Origin: Amycolatopsis jejuensis
GTDB taxonomy: Bacteria; Actinomycetota; Actinomycetes; Mycobacteriales; Pseudonocardiaceae
Assembly: GCF_000717335.1 (NCBI RefSeq)
Contig: NZ_JNYZ01000012.1
Coordinates: forward strand, 124,001 to 188,000
Length of the DNA: 64,000 bases
Direction: 5' to 3'
In this document: piece after piece, positions 28,349 to 36,746 of the stretch
Numbering within the stretch: the first letter of the stretch is position 1
Layout: each line of letters begins with the position of its first letter
Notes under the pieces: generated by a model
Seen by the model: only the letters and a program-made list of their open reading frames with translations
Told to the model about the DNA's origin: nothing
Database searches by the model: none
Position numbers and translations under genes: made by a program

Positions 28349-28927
28349 TCAGGGGTTGATTTCCCAGGCTTGCTCGTTTTGGTTTTGCTGTGCCAGTAGT
28401 TTTTCCATTGCTTGTGGGTCGCCGTGGGTGCTGAAGTGTTCGAAATTCACTGCGATGAACAGGCCTCTCGCGCTTACTGCGATCGGGCCGTCCGGGGCGT
28501 CCAGTCTGCCGTCGGCGCTTACGTAGATCTTGCGGCCTGCTACGCCGTCCAGGTGGGCTGCCACGTACAGCGTCGAGCCGACTGGGACTGGGCGGCGGAA
28601 GTCGGTTTCCAGTTTGCCCGTGACTGCCGGACGGCGGAGCAGGTTGCCGACTGCTGAGCCGAGTGCCTCGTCGAATGCGCACGCCAGCAGGCCGCCGTGG
28701 GCCAGGCCGGGGGCGCCTTGATGGGCCGACGTCACGGTGAACTTCGAGTGCACCAGGTGGCCGTCGCCGATTACCGAGCGTAGGTGCAGGCCGCCGGGTA
28801 CCTCGTTGCCGCAGCCGAAGCATTCGCTGAAGTGCGAGCCCAGCTCGCTGCCCGGGGCGGGGGCGTCCGGGTGGATTTCGGGCTGTTCCACTGCCACCGG
28901 GGGCCACGCTCCTGAAACACGACTCAT
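28349..28927 (-). CDS. PaaI-type hotdog thioesterase
   Basis: This is a 192-residue protein with a CFGCGNEVPGGLHL segment near 36 and the hotdog-fold signature AHGGLLACAFDEALGSAVG near 76, including the Asp/Glu that activates water in PaaI relatives. It should hydrolyse an acyl-CoA of unknown identity. The start at 28927 (MSRVSGAW) is chosen because the domain begins soon after; no ribosome site is evident, so it may be leaderless. It is a single gene, convergent with pknG and divergent from the transporter. Confidence 0.82.
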   Translation of the reverse strand: MSRVSGAWPPVAVEQPEIHPDAPAPGSELGSHFSECFGCGNEVPGGLHLRSVIGDGHLVHSKFTVTSAHQGAPGLAHGGLLACAFDEALGSAVGNLLRRPAVTGKLETDFRRPVPVGSTLYVAAHLDGVAGRKIYVSADGRLDAPDGPIAVSARGLFIAVNFEHFSTHGDPQAMEKLLAQQNQNEQAWEINP

Positions 28928-29132
28928 GAAACCGACGTTAACCCGGCCGCGGGACCCGAGGGCAGCCACCCTGACCTGCGATGCCGTCTTTCCTGTGCGC
29001 ACGGTAGTCGGAAAATTCCGTACGGTAGAAATTTCGTGTCTCATCCTGCCGCGGGCCGCCAACGGGGCAAGACTGGGGAAATGTGCTCCAACCGATCTAC
29101 CGGTCCGTGTGCAGGAGGAGGTCACCGCGGGG

Positions 29133-30491
29133 ATGAGTGAGCCAACGACGGGGAAACCCGACGTCGATCAGAGAACCGTCAAACGCGCCGTGATCGCGTC
29201 CGCCATGGGTAATGCGACCGAATGGTACGACTACGGCGTCTTCACCTCCGGCGCGATCGCCACGACCATCGGGTCGGTGTTCTTCCCCGGTGAGGGCAAC
29301 GCCGTGCTGAAGTCGCTGGCCCTGCTCGCGGTGGGCTTCATCGTGCGGCCGTTCGGCGGTGCGTTCTTCGGCCCGCTGGGGGACAAGCTCGGCCGCCAGA
29401 AGGTCCTCGCGATCACCATTCTGCTGATGTCCGGCTGTACGTTCCTGGTCGGCGTCCTGCCGACCTACGCGGGCGGGTACAGCATGGGCATCGCCGCGCC
29501 GATCGCGATCCTGCTGCTTCGGCTGATCCAGGGCTTCTCCACCGGCGGCGAGTACGGCGGTGCGGCCACTTTCATCGCCGAATACGCGCCGACCAAACGC
29601 CGGGGCTTCTTCGGCTCGTTCCTGGAAATGGGCACGCTCGCCGGGTACGTGCTGGGCAACTCGGTCGTGCTGATCACGTCGCTGTCGATGTCGACCGAGC
29701 AGTTCGACACCTGGGGCTGGCGGATTCCGTTCTTCATCGCGCTGCCGATCGGTGCGGTCGGGCTCTACCTGCGGTCGAAGCTCGAGGACACGCCGGAGTT
29801 CCGCAGGCTGGAGGCGACCGGCAACAAGCCGGACAAGGCTCCGCTCAAGGAGACCCTGCAGCGCAACTGGCGGATGATCCTCAACCTGATCGGGATCGTG
29901 CTGCTGCTGAACATCGCCGACTACATGCTGCTCACCACGATGCCGACGTATTTCACCGATACGCTGCACATCAATTCCAACACCTCTACCTTGATCATCA
30001 TCGGGGTGGAAATAGTGCAGTTCTCGATCCTGATCCCCTTGGGCGCACTGTCCGACCGGATCGGGCGAAAACCGTTGCTGCTCACCGCGGCGCTCGGGTT
30101 CATCGTGCTGAGCTGGCCGTCGATCAAGCTGATGCAGTCCGGCAGCCTGCTGTGGCTGATCGTCGGTTTCCTGATCGTCGCGATCCTGCTGGCGCTGATG
30201 CTCGCGGTGATCGGGTCGACGTTCCCGGCGATGTTCCCGACGCGCGTTCGGTACGGCTCGTTCGCCATCGGGTACAACATCTCGACGTCGCTCTTCGGCG
30301 GTACCTGCGGCGTGGTCGTCACGGCCTTGATCGACAGTACCGGCAATGCGGACTGGCCGGCGTACTACCTGATCATCGCCGCGCTCATCGCGCTGGTCCC
30401 GATCCTCAAGATCCCGGAGACCTCGCAGGTGCCGATCGAGCAGATCGACACCGCCGACAGCGGCGGAAGGCTCGCCGGCGTCGGGAAGTAG
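29133..30491 (+). CDS. MFS transporter, metabolite:H+ symporter (MHS) family
   Basis: This is a 452-residue membrane protein with about 12 hydrophobic segments. It begins with the MHS hallmark VIASAMGNATEWYDYGVF near 20. LGDKLGRQKVLAITILLM is the loop 2-3 motif and RLIQGFSTGGEYGGAATFIAEYAP near 130 is typical of ProP/KgtP-like symporters. It probably imports a compatible solute or a carboxylate with protons; specificity cannot be read from the sequence. GGAGGAGG lies 12 bases upstream of ATG 29133. A strong terminator follows at once. Confidence 0.88.
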   Translation: MSEPTTGKPDVDQRTVKRAVIASAMGNATEWYDYGVFTSGAIATTIGSVFFPGEGNAVLKSLALLAVGFIVRPFGGAFFGPLGDKLGRQKVLAITILLMSGCTFLVGVLPTYAGGYSMGIAAPIAILLLRLIQGFSTGGEYGGAATFIAEYAPTKRRGFFGSFLEMGTLAGYVLGNSVVLITSLSMSTEQFDTWGWRIPFFIALPIGAVGLYLRSKLEDTPEFRRLEATGNKPDKAPLKETLQRNWRMILNLIGIVLLLNIADYMLLTTMPTYFTDTLHINSNTSTLIIIGVEIVQFSILIPLGALSDRIGRKPLLLTAALGFIVLSWPSIKLMQSGSLLWLIVGFLIVAILLALMLAVIGSTFPAMFPTRVRYGSFAIGYNISTSLFGGTCGVVVTALIDSTGNADWPAYYLIIAALIALVPILKIPETSQVPIEQIDTADSGGRLAGVGK

Positions 30492-30499
30492 GCACCGCG

Positions 30500-30541
30500 A
30501 AAAACCGCCCGCTGTCCATTGTGGACGGCGGGCGGTTTTTT
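30500..30541 (+). terminator. Strong intrinsic terminator after the MFS gene
   Basis: AAAAACCGCCCGCTGTCC at 30500 pairs with GGACGGCGGGCGGTTTTT, with loop ATTGT and a T-run to 30541. Flanking A-runs make it usable by the convergent small gene as well. Confidence 0.9.
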
Positions 30542-30551
30542 CGTGTTCAGG

Positions 30552-30671
30552 TCAGCGGTTCTGCGTCGCCTCGGTCGCGCGAGGAGTGAAGCGCTTACGG
30601 GCCCAGGCTGCCAGGCCACCGGCGACCACAACGGCGACTACGGTTTCGATCATCAGTGCAAAGAGCACCAT
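30552..30671 (-). CDS. 39-residue single-pass membrane protein
   Basis: The sequence MVLFALMIETVVAVVVAGG is followed by LAAWARKRF and a hydrophilic tail, so one TM helix (residues 2-22) with a positively charged cytoplasmic end. GAGGAGGAAG lies just upstream of ATG 30671, one of the best ribosome sites in the window, which is the main reason to call it. No family recognised. It is convergent with the MFS gene and shares its terminator. Confidence 0.65.
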   Translation of the reverse strand: MVLFALMIETVVAVVVAGGLAAWARKRFTPRATEATQNR

Positions 30672-30841
30672 GGTGCTTCCTCCTCGGGTTCTCGGGCCGG
30701 CCAATGGAGTACCGGCTGAGCGACTTCCTGTACGGCGGCCGGTCGGACCGCCACTGGGAACATCGCCACGAGTGCCCGGGATATTTCGTCCGAAACCCAC
30801 TTCGGCCGGGTGACGTCCGCCACTCTTGGTACGTAAGCGTT

Positions 30842-31318
30842 TCAGCGGCTCGTCTGAGTGGGTAAGGCGGTGCTTCCGTGAGGCGGATTGGGGGTCGGCG
30901 GCGCATCCGTCGTACCCGTTCGCGGCGGCTGCGGGGTCCGCGATCGCGACGTACCGGGGACGTCTCGGTGACTCGACGGGCCGGACGTGGTCGGCGTCGG
31001 GCCCGAGGGCGCTTCCGGGCTGCTCGGCGGGGTGCTCGACGAACTCGATGGACTCGACGAACTGGGCGGGCTGGACGGCACGGTGGCGAGCCCGGGTCCG
31101 GCAGGCATGACCGGCGCCGGTTCGCGGTGGCCGACCGCGAAACCGGCCACCGCGAGCACCGCCACGGTCGCCGCGGAACTGCCGGCGACCGCCCAGCGCT
31201 TGCGCCGCCGTCGCACGGCAGCGCCGCGCACGATCAGGTCGGCAGCGTCGACCTGCATCGGGGGACCGTCCGGGGTCTGCGCGAACAGGGCGCGGACGTC
31301 GTCGTCTTCGGATGCCAT
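30842..31318 (-). CDS. Membrane protein behind the sigma factor, candidate anti-sigma factor
   Basis: This is a 158-residue protein. Residues 1-38 are cytoplasmic (MASEDDDVRALFAQTP ... RRRRKR), one TM helix covers about 41-62, and a Ser/Pro/Thr-rich extracytoplasmic tail fills the rest. It starts four bases after the sigma-factor stop with GGGAGGTGA overlapping that stop, so translation is coupled. Position and topology fit an anti-sigma factor, but no zinc HxxxCxxC motif is present, so the function is inferred only. Confidence 0.65.
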   Translation of the reverse strand: MASEDDDVRALFAQTPDGPPMQVDAADLIVRGAAVRRRRKRWAVAGSSAATVAVLAVAGFAVGHREPAPVMPAGPGLATVPSSPPSSSSPSSSSSTPPSSPEAPSGPTPTTSGPSSHRDVPGTSRSRTPQPPRTGTTDAPPTPNPPHGSTALPTQTSR

Positions 31319-31322
31319 CTCG

Positions 31323-31868
31323 TCACCTCCCTCCGGGGACGGGCAACGCGCTGAAATGCGGGCCCAGCCGGGCGCGCAAGGTCGCCAGTCCGCGAGCGGC
31401 CTGGCTTTTCACCGTGCCGGTCCGGCAGCCGAGCGCCGCCGCCGTTTCCTCGACGGACAGATCCTCGAAGTACCGCAGCACCAGCACCGCGCGTTGCCGC
31501 GGGGCCAGCGTGGCGAGTGCGTGCCGGACCAGCTGGTCGTGCTCGGTCTCGGCAGCGGGCGCCGGGACGTCGGGTGGTTCGTCGGTGAGCCGCTCCCGTT
31601 TCCAGCGGCTGCGGCGATTCTCCGCCAGGAAGGTCCGGAGCACGACCTTGCGCGCGTAGCCGTCGAGCGCGTCGTGCCGGGACAGCCGGGGCCAGGCCAG
31701 GTACAGCTTGAGCAGCGCCGCTTGCGCGAGGTCCTCGGCGCGGTGCCAGTCGCCGCACAGGAGGTACGCGGTGGCCCGCAGGCTGTGCGCGCGCTCGCCG
31801 AAGTACCGGGCGAACTCGCCGTCCCACGGCGAGCTTGGCCCGGACTCCGGACGAGAGCGCGAAGGCAC
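31323..31868 (-). CDS. SigE-family RNA polymerase sigma factor (sigma-70, ECF-like)
   Basis: This is a 181-residue protein. Region 2 is FARYFGERAHSLRATAYLLCGDWHRAEDLAQAALLKLY and region 4 is TLAPRQRAVLVLRYFEDLSVEETAAALGCRTGTVKSQAARGLATL, the HTH that reads the -35 element. Length and motifs fit the actinobacterial SigE subfamily. The GTG start at 31868 lies seven bases beyond the stop of the secreted-protein gene with only a weak ribosome site, suggesting coupled translation. It is the central gene of a three-gene operon. Confidence 0.88.
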   Translation of the reverse strand: MPSRSRPESGPSSPWDGEFARYFGERAHSLRATAYLLCGDWHRAEDLAQAALLKLYLAWPRLSRHDALDGYARKVVLRTFLAENRRSRWKRERLTDEPPDVPAPAAETEHDQLVRHALATLAPRQRAVLVLRYFEDLSVEETAAALGCRTGTVKSQAARGLATLRARLGPHFSALPVPGGR

Positions 31869-31875
31869 CGAGTGA

Positions 31876-32205
31876 TCAGCCCCAGACCGACGGCAGGTGC
31901 AGGTCCCCGGTCGGACCGGCGGGAACGGCGGTTGGCACGCGCGGGGCCGTCTTGCCTGGCGCGGTGCCCCTGGTCTGGGTCGGGGCCGGGGCCGGGGCCT
32001 GGGTCCGGGTGGCTCCCGACGGTGCCGGGGCGGACGGGGTCCGGGTGCCCGTCGGAGCGGACGTGGGCGGCGCCGGGGCGGGTTGCGCCGAGGTCGGCGT
32101 CGAGGTCTGCGGCGGGGCAGGTGCGGCGAAAGCCACGGCACCGCCGGTCACGGCGCCGCCCGCGAGCAGCAGGGCACCGACGGTGAGAGCGAAGCGAACA
32201 CGCAC
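31876..32205 (-). CDS. Secreted Pro/Ala/Thr-rich small protein
   Basis: This is a 109-residue protein with a clear signal peptide (RVRFALTVGALLLAGGAVTGGAVAFA) followed by a low-complexity P/A/T-rich segment ending DLHLPSVWG. GTG 32205 is preceded by AGGAGG. It is first in the operon with the sigma factor. No domain recognised; the mature part may be O-glycosylated or act as a cell-wall spacer. Confidence 0.7.
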   Translation of the reverse strand: MRVRFALTVGALLLAGGAVTGGAVAFAAPAPPQTSTPTSAQPAPAPPTSAPTGTRTPSAPAPSGATRTQAPAPAPTQTRGTAPGKTAPRVPTAVPAGPTGDLHLPSVWG

Positions 32206-32323
32206 GAGATCCTCCTGGTTCCACGAGCGCCGGGTGGCGCTCCTCTACCCAAGGTCATGCGGTGGGCGGGCGCCGGGGTTGCATCGGATTTCCCTGTTCT
32301 TCTCCGGTCCGGGGAAAACGAAC

Positions 32324-32351
32324 GGCCGGGAGACGTCGAGGTCTCCCGGCC
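32324..32351 (-). terminator. Terminator of the L,D-transpeptidase gene
   Basis: GGCCGGGAGAC at 32324-32334 pairs with GTCTCCCGGCC at 32341-32351. On the minus strand it is followed by TTCGTTTT. It lies just past the transpeptidase stop. Confidence 0.8.
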
Positions 32352-32371
32352 GCCCGGTGGTGCACGGTGGA

Positions 32372-33577
32372 TCAGGCGGACAGCGCGGAGAGCTTGGTCC
32401 ACGCGGCCCAGTCGTAGGTCCAGTCGTTGTAGTCGCCGTCCTTCGAGCCAAGCTGCTGGGTGCTGCCGGTGATCTCCACCGGGTCGCCGGGAAGGACGCT
32501 GTCGTAGTAGGTCTTGGCGTTCTTCGGCGACAGGTTGAGGCAGCCGTGCGAGATGTTCTTCTTGCCCTGCGCCCAGATCGACGCGGCGAGACCGTGGATG
32601 AACTCGCCGTTGTTGGAGATCCGGACCGCCCACGGCACGTTGACGTCGGTGTAGTTGTAGCGCGGGTTGCTCATCGAGTACGTCGCGTGCTTCGACATCA
32701 CGACGTGCACTCCGCTGTGCGTGACGCGGCCCGGGTCGGAGTCGAGGCCGTAGCTGACCGGGAAGTCCATCACCTGCTGGCCGTCCCGGATCACCTGCAT
32801 GGTGTGTTCCTGGGTGTTGCCCTTGACGATCTGCGACCGTCCGATGGTGAACTTCGCGGACACGTCCTGCTTGCCGTAGGTGCCGTCCCCCATCGAGACG
32901 CCGTACAGGTTCGCGGTGACGGTGACCTTGGTGTTCGGCTGGTAGTACTCCTTCGGCCGCCAGTGCACCGAGGTGTCGCCGTTGAGCCAGGCCCACGAGC
33001 CTTCGGTCTTCGGCGTGGTCTCCACCGACAGCGCCCGCTCCACGGCGGCCTTGTCCTTGACCGCACTCGGGAACGTGAGCGCGATGGGCATCGCGATGCC
33101 GTACTCCTGGTCGTCGCCGACGTTGAGGCTGCCCTGCATCTGCCGGCGCGGTTTCACGGTGGTGAAGGACCCGCTGATCTGGACCGGCTTGCCGTCTTCG
33201 CCGGTGGCCTGTCCGGACCAGTTGTACGTCTTGCCGTAGCCGAGGTCCTCGGTGGTGCTCCAGCTCTTCTTGTCCGCGGACGGCTGCCCCTGCACCTGCT
33301 TGCCGTCGGAGTTGGCGAGCGTGACCGATCCGATGGTGCCGTTCGTGACGGAGACCTTCGCCGGCTCACCCGGCGCCACGTCCCCCGCCCCGGCCGCCGG
33401 CGTGAGCGCGACGGACGCCGGTTTCGCAGTGGCGGACGGAGCTTCGGTAGGCCCGCCGCCGGTCGTCCCGCCCGCATTCACGCTCGAACCGCCGCTGCAC
33501 GCCCCGAGCGTGAGCATGGCGACCAAGCCCAGCACCGCGACGCCGGCCCGGCGGCGTCCGAAGTGTCGGATAGTCAC
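32372..33577 (-). CDS. L,D-transpeptidase lipoprotein (YkuD domain)
   Basis: This is a 401-residue lipoprotein with a signal peptide ending LTLGAC (Cys about residue 27), then Ig-like domains (VSVTNGTIGSVTLAN near 80 to about 265), and a YkuD catalytic domain with the SHGCLNLSP active-site motif; the Cys is the nucleophile and the His lies upstream in FIHGLAA. This is the architecture of mycobacterial LdtMt2-type enzymes that make 3-3 peptidoglycan cross-links. GTG 33577 with an AGGGGAA site is preferred over a longer frame to 33670, which would put charged residues before the signal peptide. Confidence 0.92.
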   Translation of the reverse strand: MTIRHFGRRRAGVAVLGLVAMLTLGACSGGSSVNAGGTTGGGPTEAPSATAKPASVALTPAAGAGDVAPGEPAKVSVTNGTIGSVTLANSDGKQVQGQPSADKKSWSTTEDLGYGKTYNWSGQATGEDGKPVQISGSFTTVKPRRQMQGSLNVGDDQEYGIAMPIALTFPSAVKDKAAVERALSVETTPKTEGSWAWLNGDTSVHWRPKEYYQPNTKVTVTANLYGVSMGDGTYGKQDVSAKFTIGRSQIVKGNTQEHTMQVIRDGQQVMDFPVSYGLDSDPGRVTHSGVHVVMSKHATYSMSNPRYNYTDVNVPWAVRISNNGEFIHGLAASIWAQGKKNISHGCLNLSPKNAKTYYDSVLPGDPVEITGSTQQLGSKDGDYNDWTYDWAAWTKLSALSA

Positions 33578-33894
33578 GCTGATTCCCCTATCTCCCCTTT
33601 TTGCTTCCCCGATCACCCAGACGTCCCGAGTCGCCGTCGCGTTGACTGATCGAGTGGTGACCAGCATCACACTTCAGTGAGTGACTATCACGCACCCGAC
33701 TTGTCCGAACGCGCACTGTGCATCCCGGATGTGCGCTGGGCGTACAGGATCAGAGTAACCGGCAAGGGCGACAGCGCTGCGTAGGCGGCGATACGACGTT
33801 CCGGTGACACGCGCACGTCGGAACCGATCGCGTCGATCAACGGGGTTCAGATTTGGCGAGATCCCGGTAGGCTGCTTGCAGGCCGTCGTTTTGC
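33578..33894. other. Divergent intergenic region
   Basis: No supported gene. It holds the promoters of the transpeptidase (minus) and cold-shock gene 2 (plus). A 95-codon minus-strand frame across 33674-33961 runs through the cold-shock leader and lacks any recognisable feature. Confidence 0.4.
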
Positions 33895-33922
33895 GTGTTC
33901 GTGGCTTCACACTCGCGGAACT
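33895..33922 (+). promoter_or_regulatory. Conserved 5'-leader element of cold-shock gene 2
   Basis: GTGTTCGTG (33895-33903) and TCACACTCGCGGAACT (33907-33922) match the leader of cold-shock gene 1, with two substitutions in the second block. The start codon is 117 bases downstream. A further CTCAT/TCG block is shared closer to the start codon in both leaders. Confidence 0.55.
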
Positions 33923-34038
33923 TCTGACGCGAGCCGTGGGGCCGTCCAGCTCTTCGCTCATCTCGTTGGAACCGCCCGGGACGGCCGGGGTGCCGCTTCG
34001 GTGGCATTCGAAGCGGATCTGTTACGAGGAGTACAGCG

Positions 34039-34242
34039 GTGGCGCAAGGCACTGTGAAGTGGTTCAACGCGGAGAAGGGCTTCGGCTTCATCGCGCAGGA
34101 CGGCGGCGAAGGCGACGTGTTCGTGCACTACTCGGAAATCGAGGGCCGCGGCTTCCGCACCCTCGAGGAGAACCAGCGGGTGGAGTTCGAGGTCGGCCAG
34201 GGACAGAAGGGCCCGCAGGCCCAGAAGGTCCGCGCGATCTGA
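34039..34242 (+). CDS. Cold-shock protein (CspA family), second copy
   Basis: This is a 67-residue paralogue of the first cold-shock protein, about 75 percent identical by eye, with intact RNP1 (KGFGFI) and RNP2 (DVFVHY). It uses a GTG start with GAGGAG upstream. It has a long leader with the shared element and a hairpin terminator right after the stop, as in copy 1. Possession of two such genes in 14 kb suggests duplication of the gene with its leader. Confidence 0.95.
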   Translation: MAQGTVKWFNAEKGFGFIAQDGGEGDVFVHYSEIEGRGFRTLEENQRVEFEVGQGQKGPQAQKVRAI

Positions 34243-34275
34243 GTCAGGCCCAGCGCGTTTTCTCAGGCCTGAAGT

Positions 34276-34309
34276 AAAGGGCCCCGGCGGGTTTCCGTCG
34301 GGGCCCTTT
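34276..34309 (+). terminator. Terminator after cold-shock gene 2
   Basis: AAAGGGCCCCGGCGG and CCGTCGGGGCCCTTT form a near-perfect stem followed by CTCTTGTTT. Confidence 0.88.
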
Positions 34310-34469
34310 CTCTTGTTTCGTGGGTGTTTGTTCCCCGCAGCGGGGGGCGGGCTTGGTGGGGGTGGGGGCGCGGCTTGGCGCATGGGCGGGTGGTGCGTGA
34401 ACGGCTTGGTGCGTGGGGCTGGCTTGGCGCATCCGGCCCGACCGGTGTGTGAACGGCTTGGTGCGTGAC

Positions 34470-35000
34470 CGGTCTCGCTCCCGGGCGACGCTCGCGACGT
34501 GAATTGCCCGACTCCTCGGGCGGGCGGCTTGCCTCGACTGGTCCAGGCGGGTCTTGCCTCGCCAAGGCAGGGGGTGACTTGCTTGCCGGGCTTGGGCGGG
34601 TCTGTCGGGCGGGGCTTGGGCGGGACCTGCTTCGCCGGAACCGTAGGGGACTTGCTTGGCCGGTTCCGGGCGGACCTGCCTCGCCGAGTCAGGGCGGCTG
34701 ACTTGCTTCGCCGGGCTTGGGCGGGTCAGTCGGGCGGGCATGGGCAGGACTTGCCTCGCCGGAACCGTAGGGGACTTGCTTGGCCGGTTCCGGGCGGACC
34801 TGCCTCGCCGAGCCAGGGTGGGCGACCCGCCTCGCCTGGTCCAGGCGGTCTTGCTTCGCCGGGCCTGGTCGGGTCTTGCCGCGTCTGGTGCAGGCGGGTC
34901 TTGCCTCGCCGAGCCTGAGCGGGTCTGTCACCCCCGACCCAGGGCGGTTGACGTGCCTCGCCGGGGTCCGCGCGCGTCTGCCGGGCCGGAACGCATCGCC
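34470..35000. repeat. Degenerate GC-rich repeat block with a 124-bp tandem duplication
   Basis: The block is made of variants of GGACTTGCYTCGCCGGGCTTGG. A 57-bp segment is exactly duplicated at 34632-34688 and 34756-34812 (period 124 bp), with similar flanks around it. Frames are open on both strands but encode only low-complexity sequence. No gene is supported. Like the block at 17990-18580 it adjoins a cold-shock gene. Confidence 0.85.
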
Positions 35001-35131
35001 GTAGCCCGGTCACCGGAACTTGCCCCGCCCTCCACCGCGGACGAATCCCGCCGGTTCACAGCCCTCACCACACCGCACAAACCGCGGCTCTCTCCCATTG
35101 GCTGAGACTTACCCGGCTGCGGAAAGGGAAA

Positions 35132-35160
35132 ACCCCCGGCCGTCGGGGGAAGCCGGGGGT
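35132..35160 (-). terminator. Terminator of the ribbon-helix-helix gene
   Basis: ACCCCCGGC and GCCGGGGGT arms flank an 11-base loop. On the minus strand the hairpin is followed by a T-rich run (TTTCCCTTTCC). Confidence 0.75.
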
Positions 35161-35173
35161 CTTCGATCGGGGG

Positions 35174-35599
35174 TCAGCGTCCGACGAGGGGCTGGTCGAA
35201 GGCGTCGGCCGGGAGCTGGAACTCCTCGGTGAGGGCGTCGGAGTGGCGGCGCTCCTGTGCGGAGGCGGCCTGGCCTTCCCATGAGAGGCGCTCGAGGATC
35301 CATTCCTGCGCGAGGGCCTGCGGGGTCAGGTTCCGCGAGACGGCCAGTTCCTTGAGCTGCTGGCTCGCGATCAGGTTCATCCGCAGCTGGTAGACCTGCG
35401 CGTCACCGAAGCGGTTGCCGGTTCCGGTGCTTTCCGGGTCGGAGTCCGGGGCGAGGGCGGCCAGGTAGCTGGTGAGCTCCGTGTCCTCGACGACTTCGTC
35501 GCCGGCCGACTTGGCGGCATTGCGATGCCGCCCGCTCGAGACGGCTTTGATGTTCGTGCGGCTGCTCAGGCGGCCGAGGGAGGGAAGAGGCACTCGCAC
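35174..35599 (-). CDS. Ribbon-helix-helix-type DNA-binding protein (CopG/Arc-like C-terminus)
   Basis: This is about 141 residues if started at GTG 35599; GTG 35593 is equally possible and no strong ribosome site decides. Residues about 75-110 (VYQLRMNLIASQQLKELAVSRNLTPQALAQEWILERL) read as a beta strand plus two helices of an RHH fold. The N-terminal 60 residues are polar and probably disordered. It could be a regulator or an antitoxin, but no toxin gene is adjacent. It has its own terminator. Confidence 0.65.
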   Translation of the reverse strand: MRVPLPSLGRLSSRTNIKAVSSGRHRNAAKSAGDEVVEDTELTSYLAALAPDSDPESTGTGNRFGDAQVYQLRMNLIASQQLKELAVSRNLTPQALAQEWILERLSWEGQAASAQERRHSDALTEEFQLPADAFDQPLVGR

Positions 35600-36044
35600 A
35601 CGATAACGGTTCGGTCTCGGCAAACAAACCACTGTGAGCCACGACACACGCAATTTCCGGCCCGTCAAGCGTAATTCGATCACCTGTTCAGCCCATCAGG
35701 TAAACACATTTCGCCACTGTCGGTTGATAGGCAGTACAGAGAGTAGATCCGCAGGTGGGAGCCCGGATGCAGAAATGGAGAGACCCCCGCGCCAGGGGGA
35801 GGAACGCGGGGGTCGGAGGGGATCTCCACAGGCGCTGACCGGGGGTGTGTCAGCAACTCCGATTGTTGCACGAGTTCCCGGGATCGGCGAGGGGAAGCCG
35901 GGAGAAATCCGTTCCGCGCGATCTTGTAATGGATTACCCGGGTACTGCGGAGAGTGTTTGCAGGTTCACTCTCCGGGGGGCTGCCGGTGTCGCTCGTCGC
36001 TGGCTAGCCTCGCGGCCAGTTGTTGCGGACCGCGTGGAGGAGCC
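35600..36044. other. 445-bp intergenic region with one strong hairpin
   Basis: No gene is supported. GACCCCCGCG at 35782-35791 pairs perfectly with CGCGGGGGTC at 35805-35814. The purine-rich sequence around it and lack of a T-run leave open whether it is a terminator or an RNA structure. Confidence 0.4.
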
Positions 36045-36296
36045 ATGAGCGGATCGGTCGAAGTTCGTCAGTTCCTCCTTCGGTACGAAGGTGCCGACGG
36101 GGGAAGCACGTCACTGTCCGGTGGCGTGCCGGTACAACGAGGACCCGCAGAGGGCCAGCGAGTCTCCGACGACCAAGTCCGCCGCGCGCGGCTGGCCGTC
36201 GCGAACGGCGCGCTGGGGGTCGAGGACTGCACACAGCTGCTGGACATGCTGGGCCTGTCACCGGGGGAGGACGGTCAGGCACCGGTGCAACGCTGA
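36045..36296 (+). CDS. Small conserved-looking hypothetical protein
   Basis: This is an 83-residue acidic protein starting MSGSVEVRQFLLRYEG, with GTGGAGGAG directly upstream of ATG 36045 and normal codon use. The C-terminal half (DDQVRRARLAVANGALGVEDCTQLLDMLGL) is predicted helical. No family name recognised. It stands alone upstream of the tRNA cluster. Confidence 0.6.
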   Translation: MSGSVEVRQFLLRYEGADGGSTSLSGGVPVQRGPAEGQRVSDDQVRRARLAVANGALGVEDCTQLLDMLGLSPGEDGQAPVQR

Positions 36297-36659
36297 CGCG
36301 GCCGGGTTCTGCCGGTTTGCGGCGGAGTGGCTGATGCTTCGGCTGAGCTGAGGCGCGGGCTCGGAAGCTTGCTGACGGCTGGCGTGGGCTGAGTGCTCGC
36401 GTGCGGGCCCGGATCCAGAGCGCACGTGCGGGGAGATCTCGAGCTTCACCGCTCCGGGTTCCCGTATCGACGGCAGCGCGTGCATGCGACCCCCGCAGTG
36501 TCCCAGCTGACCGGCGGGATGTTCGTTGCCGCAGGTCGCAGCCCTGTCAACGACTTAGCGAACCCCCGGTGCGCGGCGGCCCGGACGTGCCCTATGCTTG
36601 TATTCGCTCCCAGGGGGACCCTGAGAGCGCGGTCGGCCGGTTAGCCGAAACCTGACCGG
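36297..36659. other. Intergenic region before the tRNA cluster
   Basis: No gene supported. It should contain the promoter of the tRNA cluster; TATGCTTG at 36592 is a candidate -10 region but no convincing -35 was found. Confidence 0.35.
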
Positions 36660-36732
36660 GCTCCCATCGTTCAGTGGCCTAGGACTCCGCCCTTTCAAGG
36701 CGGCAACGCGGGTTCGAATCCCGTTGGGAGTA
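36660..36732 (+). tRNA. tRNA-Glu (TTC)
   Basis: A 73-nt cloverleaf with anticodon loop CTTTCAA and T-arm GCGGGTTCGAATCCCGT. The first acceptor pair is a G-T wobble. It is the first of a Glu-Asp-Phe cluster. Confidence 0.93.
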
Positions 36733-36746
36733 CGCAGTACCAGTAA

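Noticed and set aside
33674..33961. 95-codon minus-strand frame between the transpeptidase and cold-shock gene 2
   Set aside because: It covers the conserved csp leader, has no ribosome site and no recognisable domain.
34465..35105. Plus- and minus-strand frames in the second repeat block
   Set aside because: Repeat-driven openness without start signals; composition identical in both strands' products.
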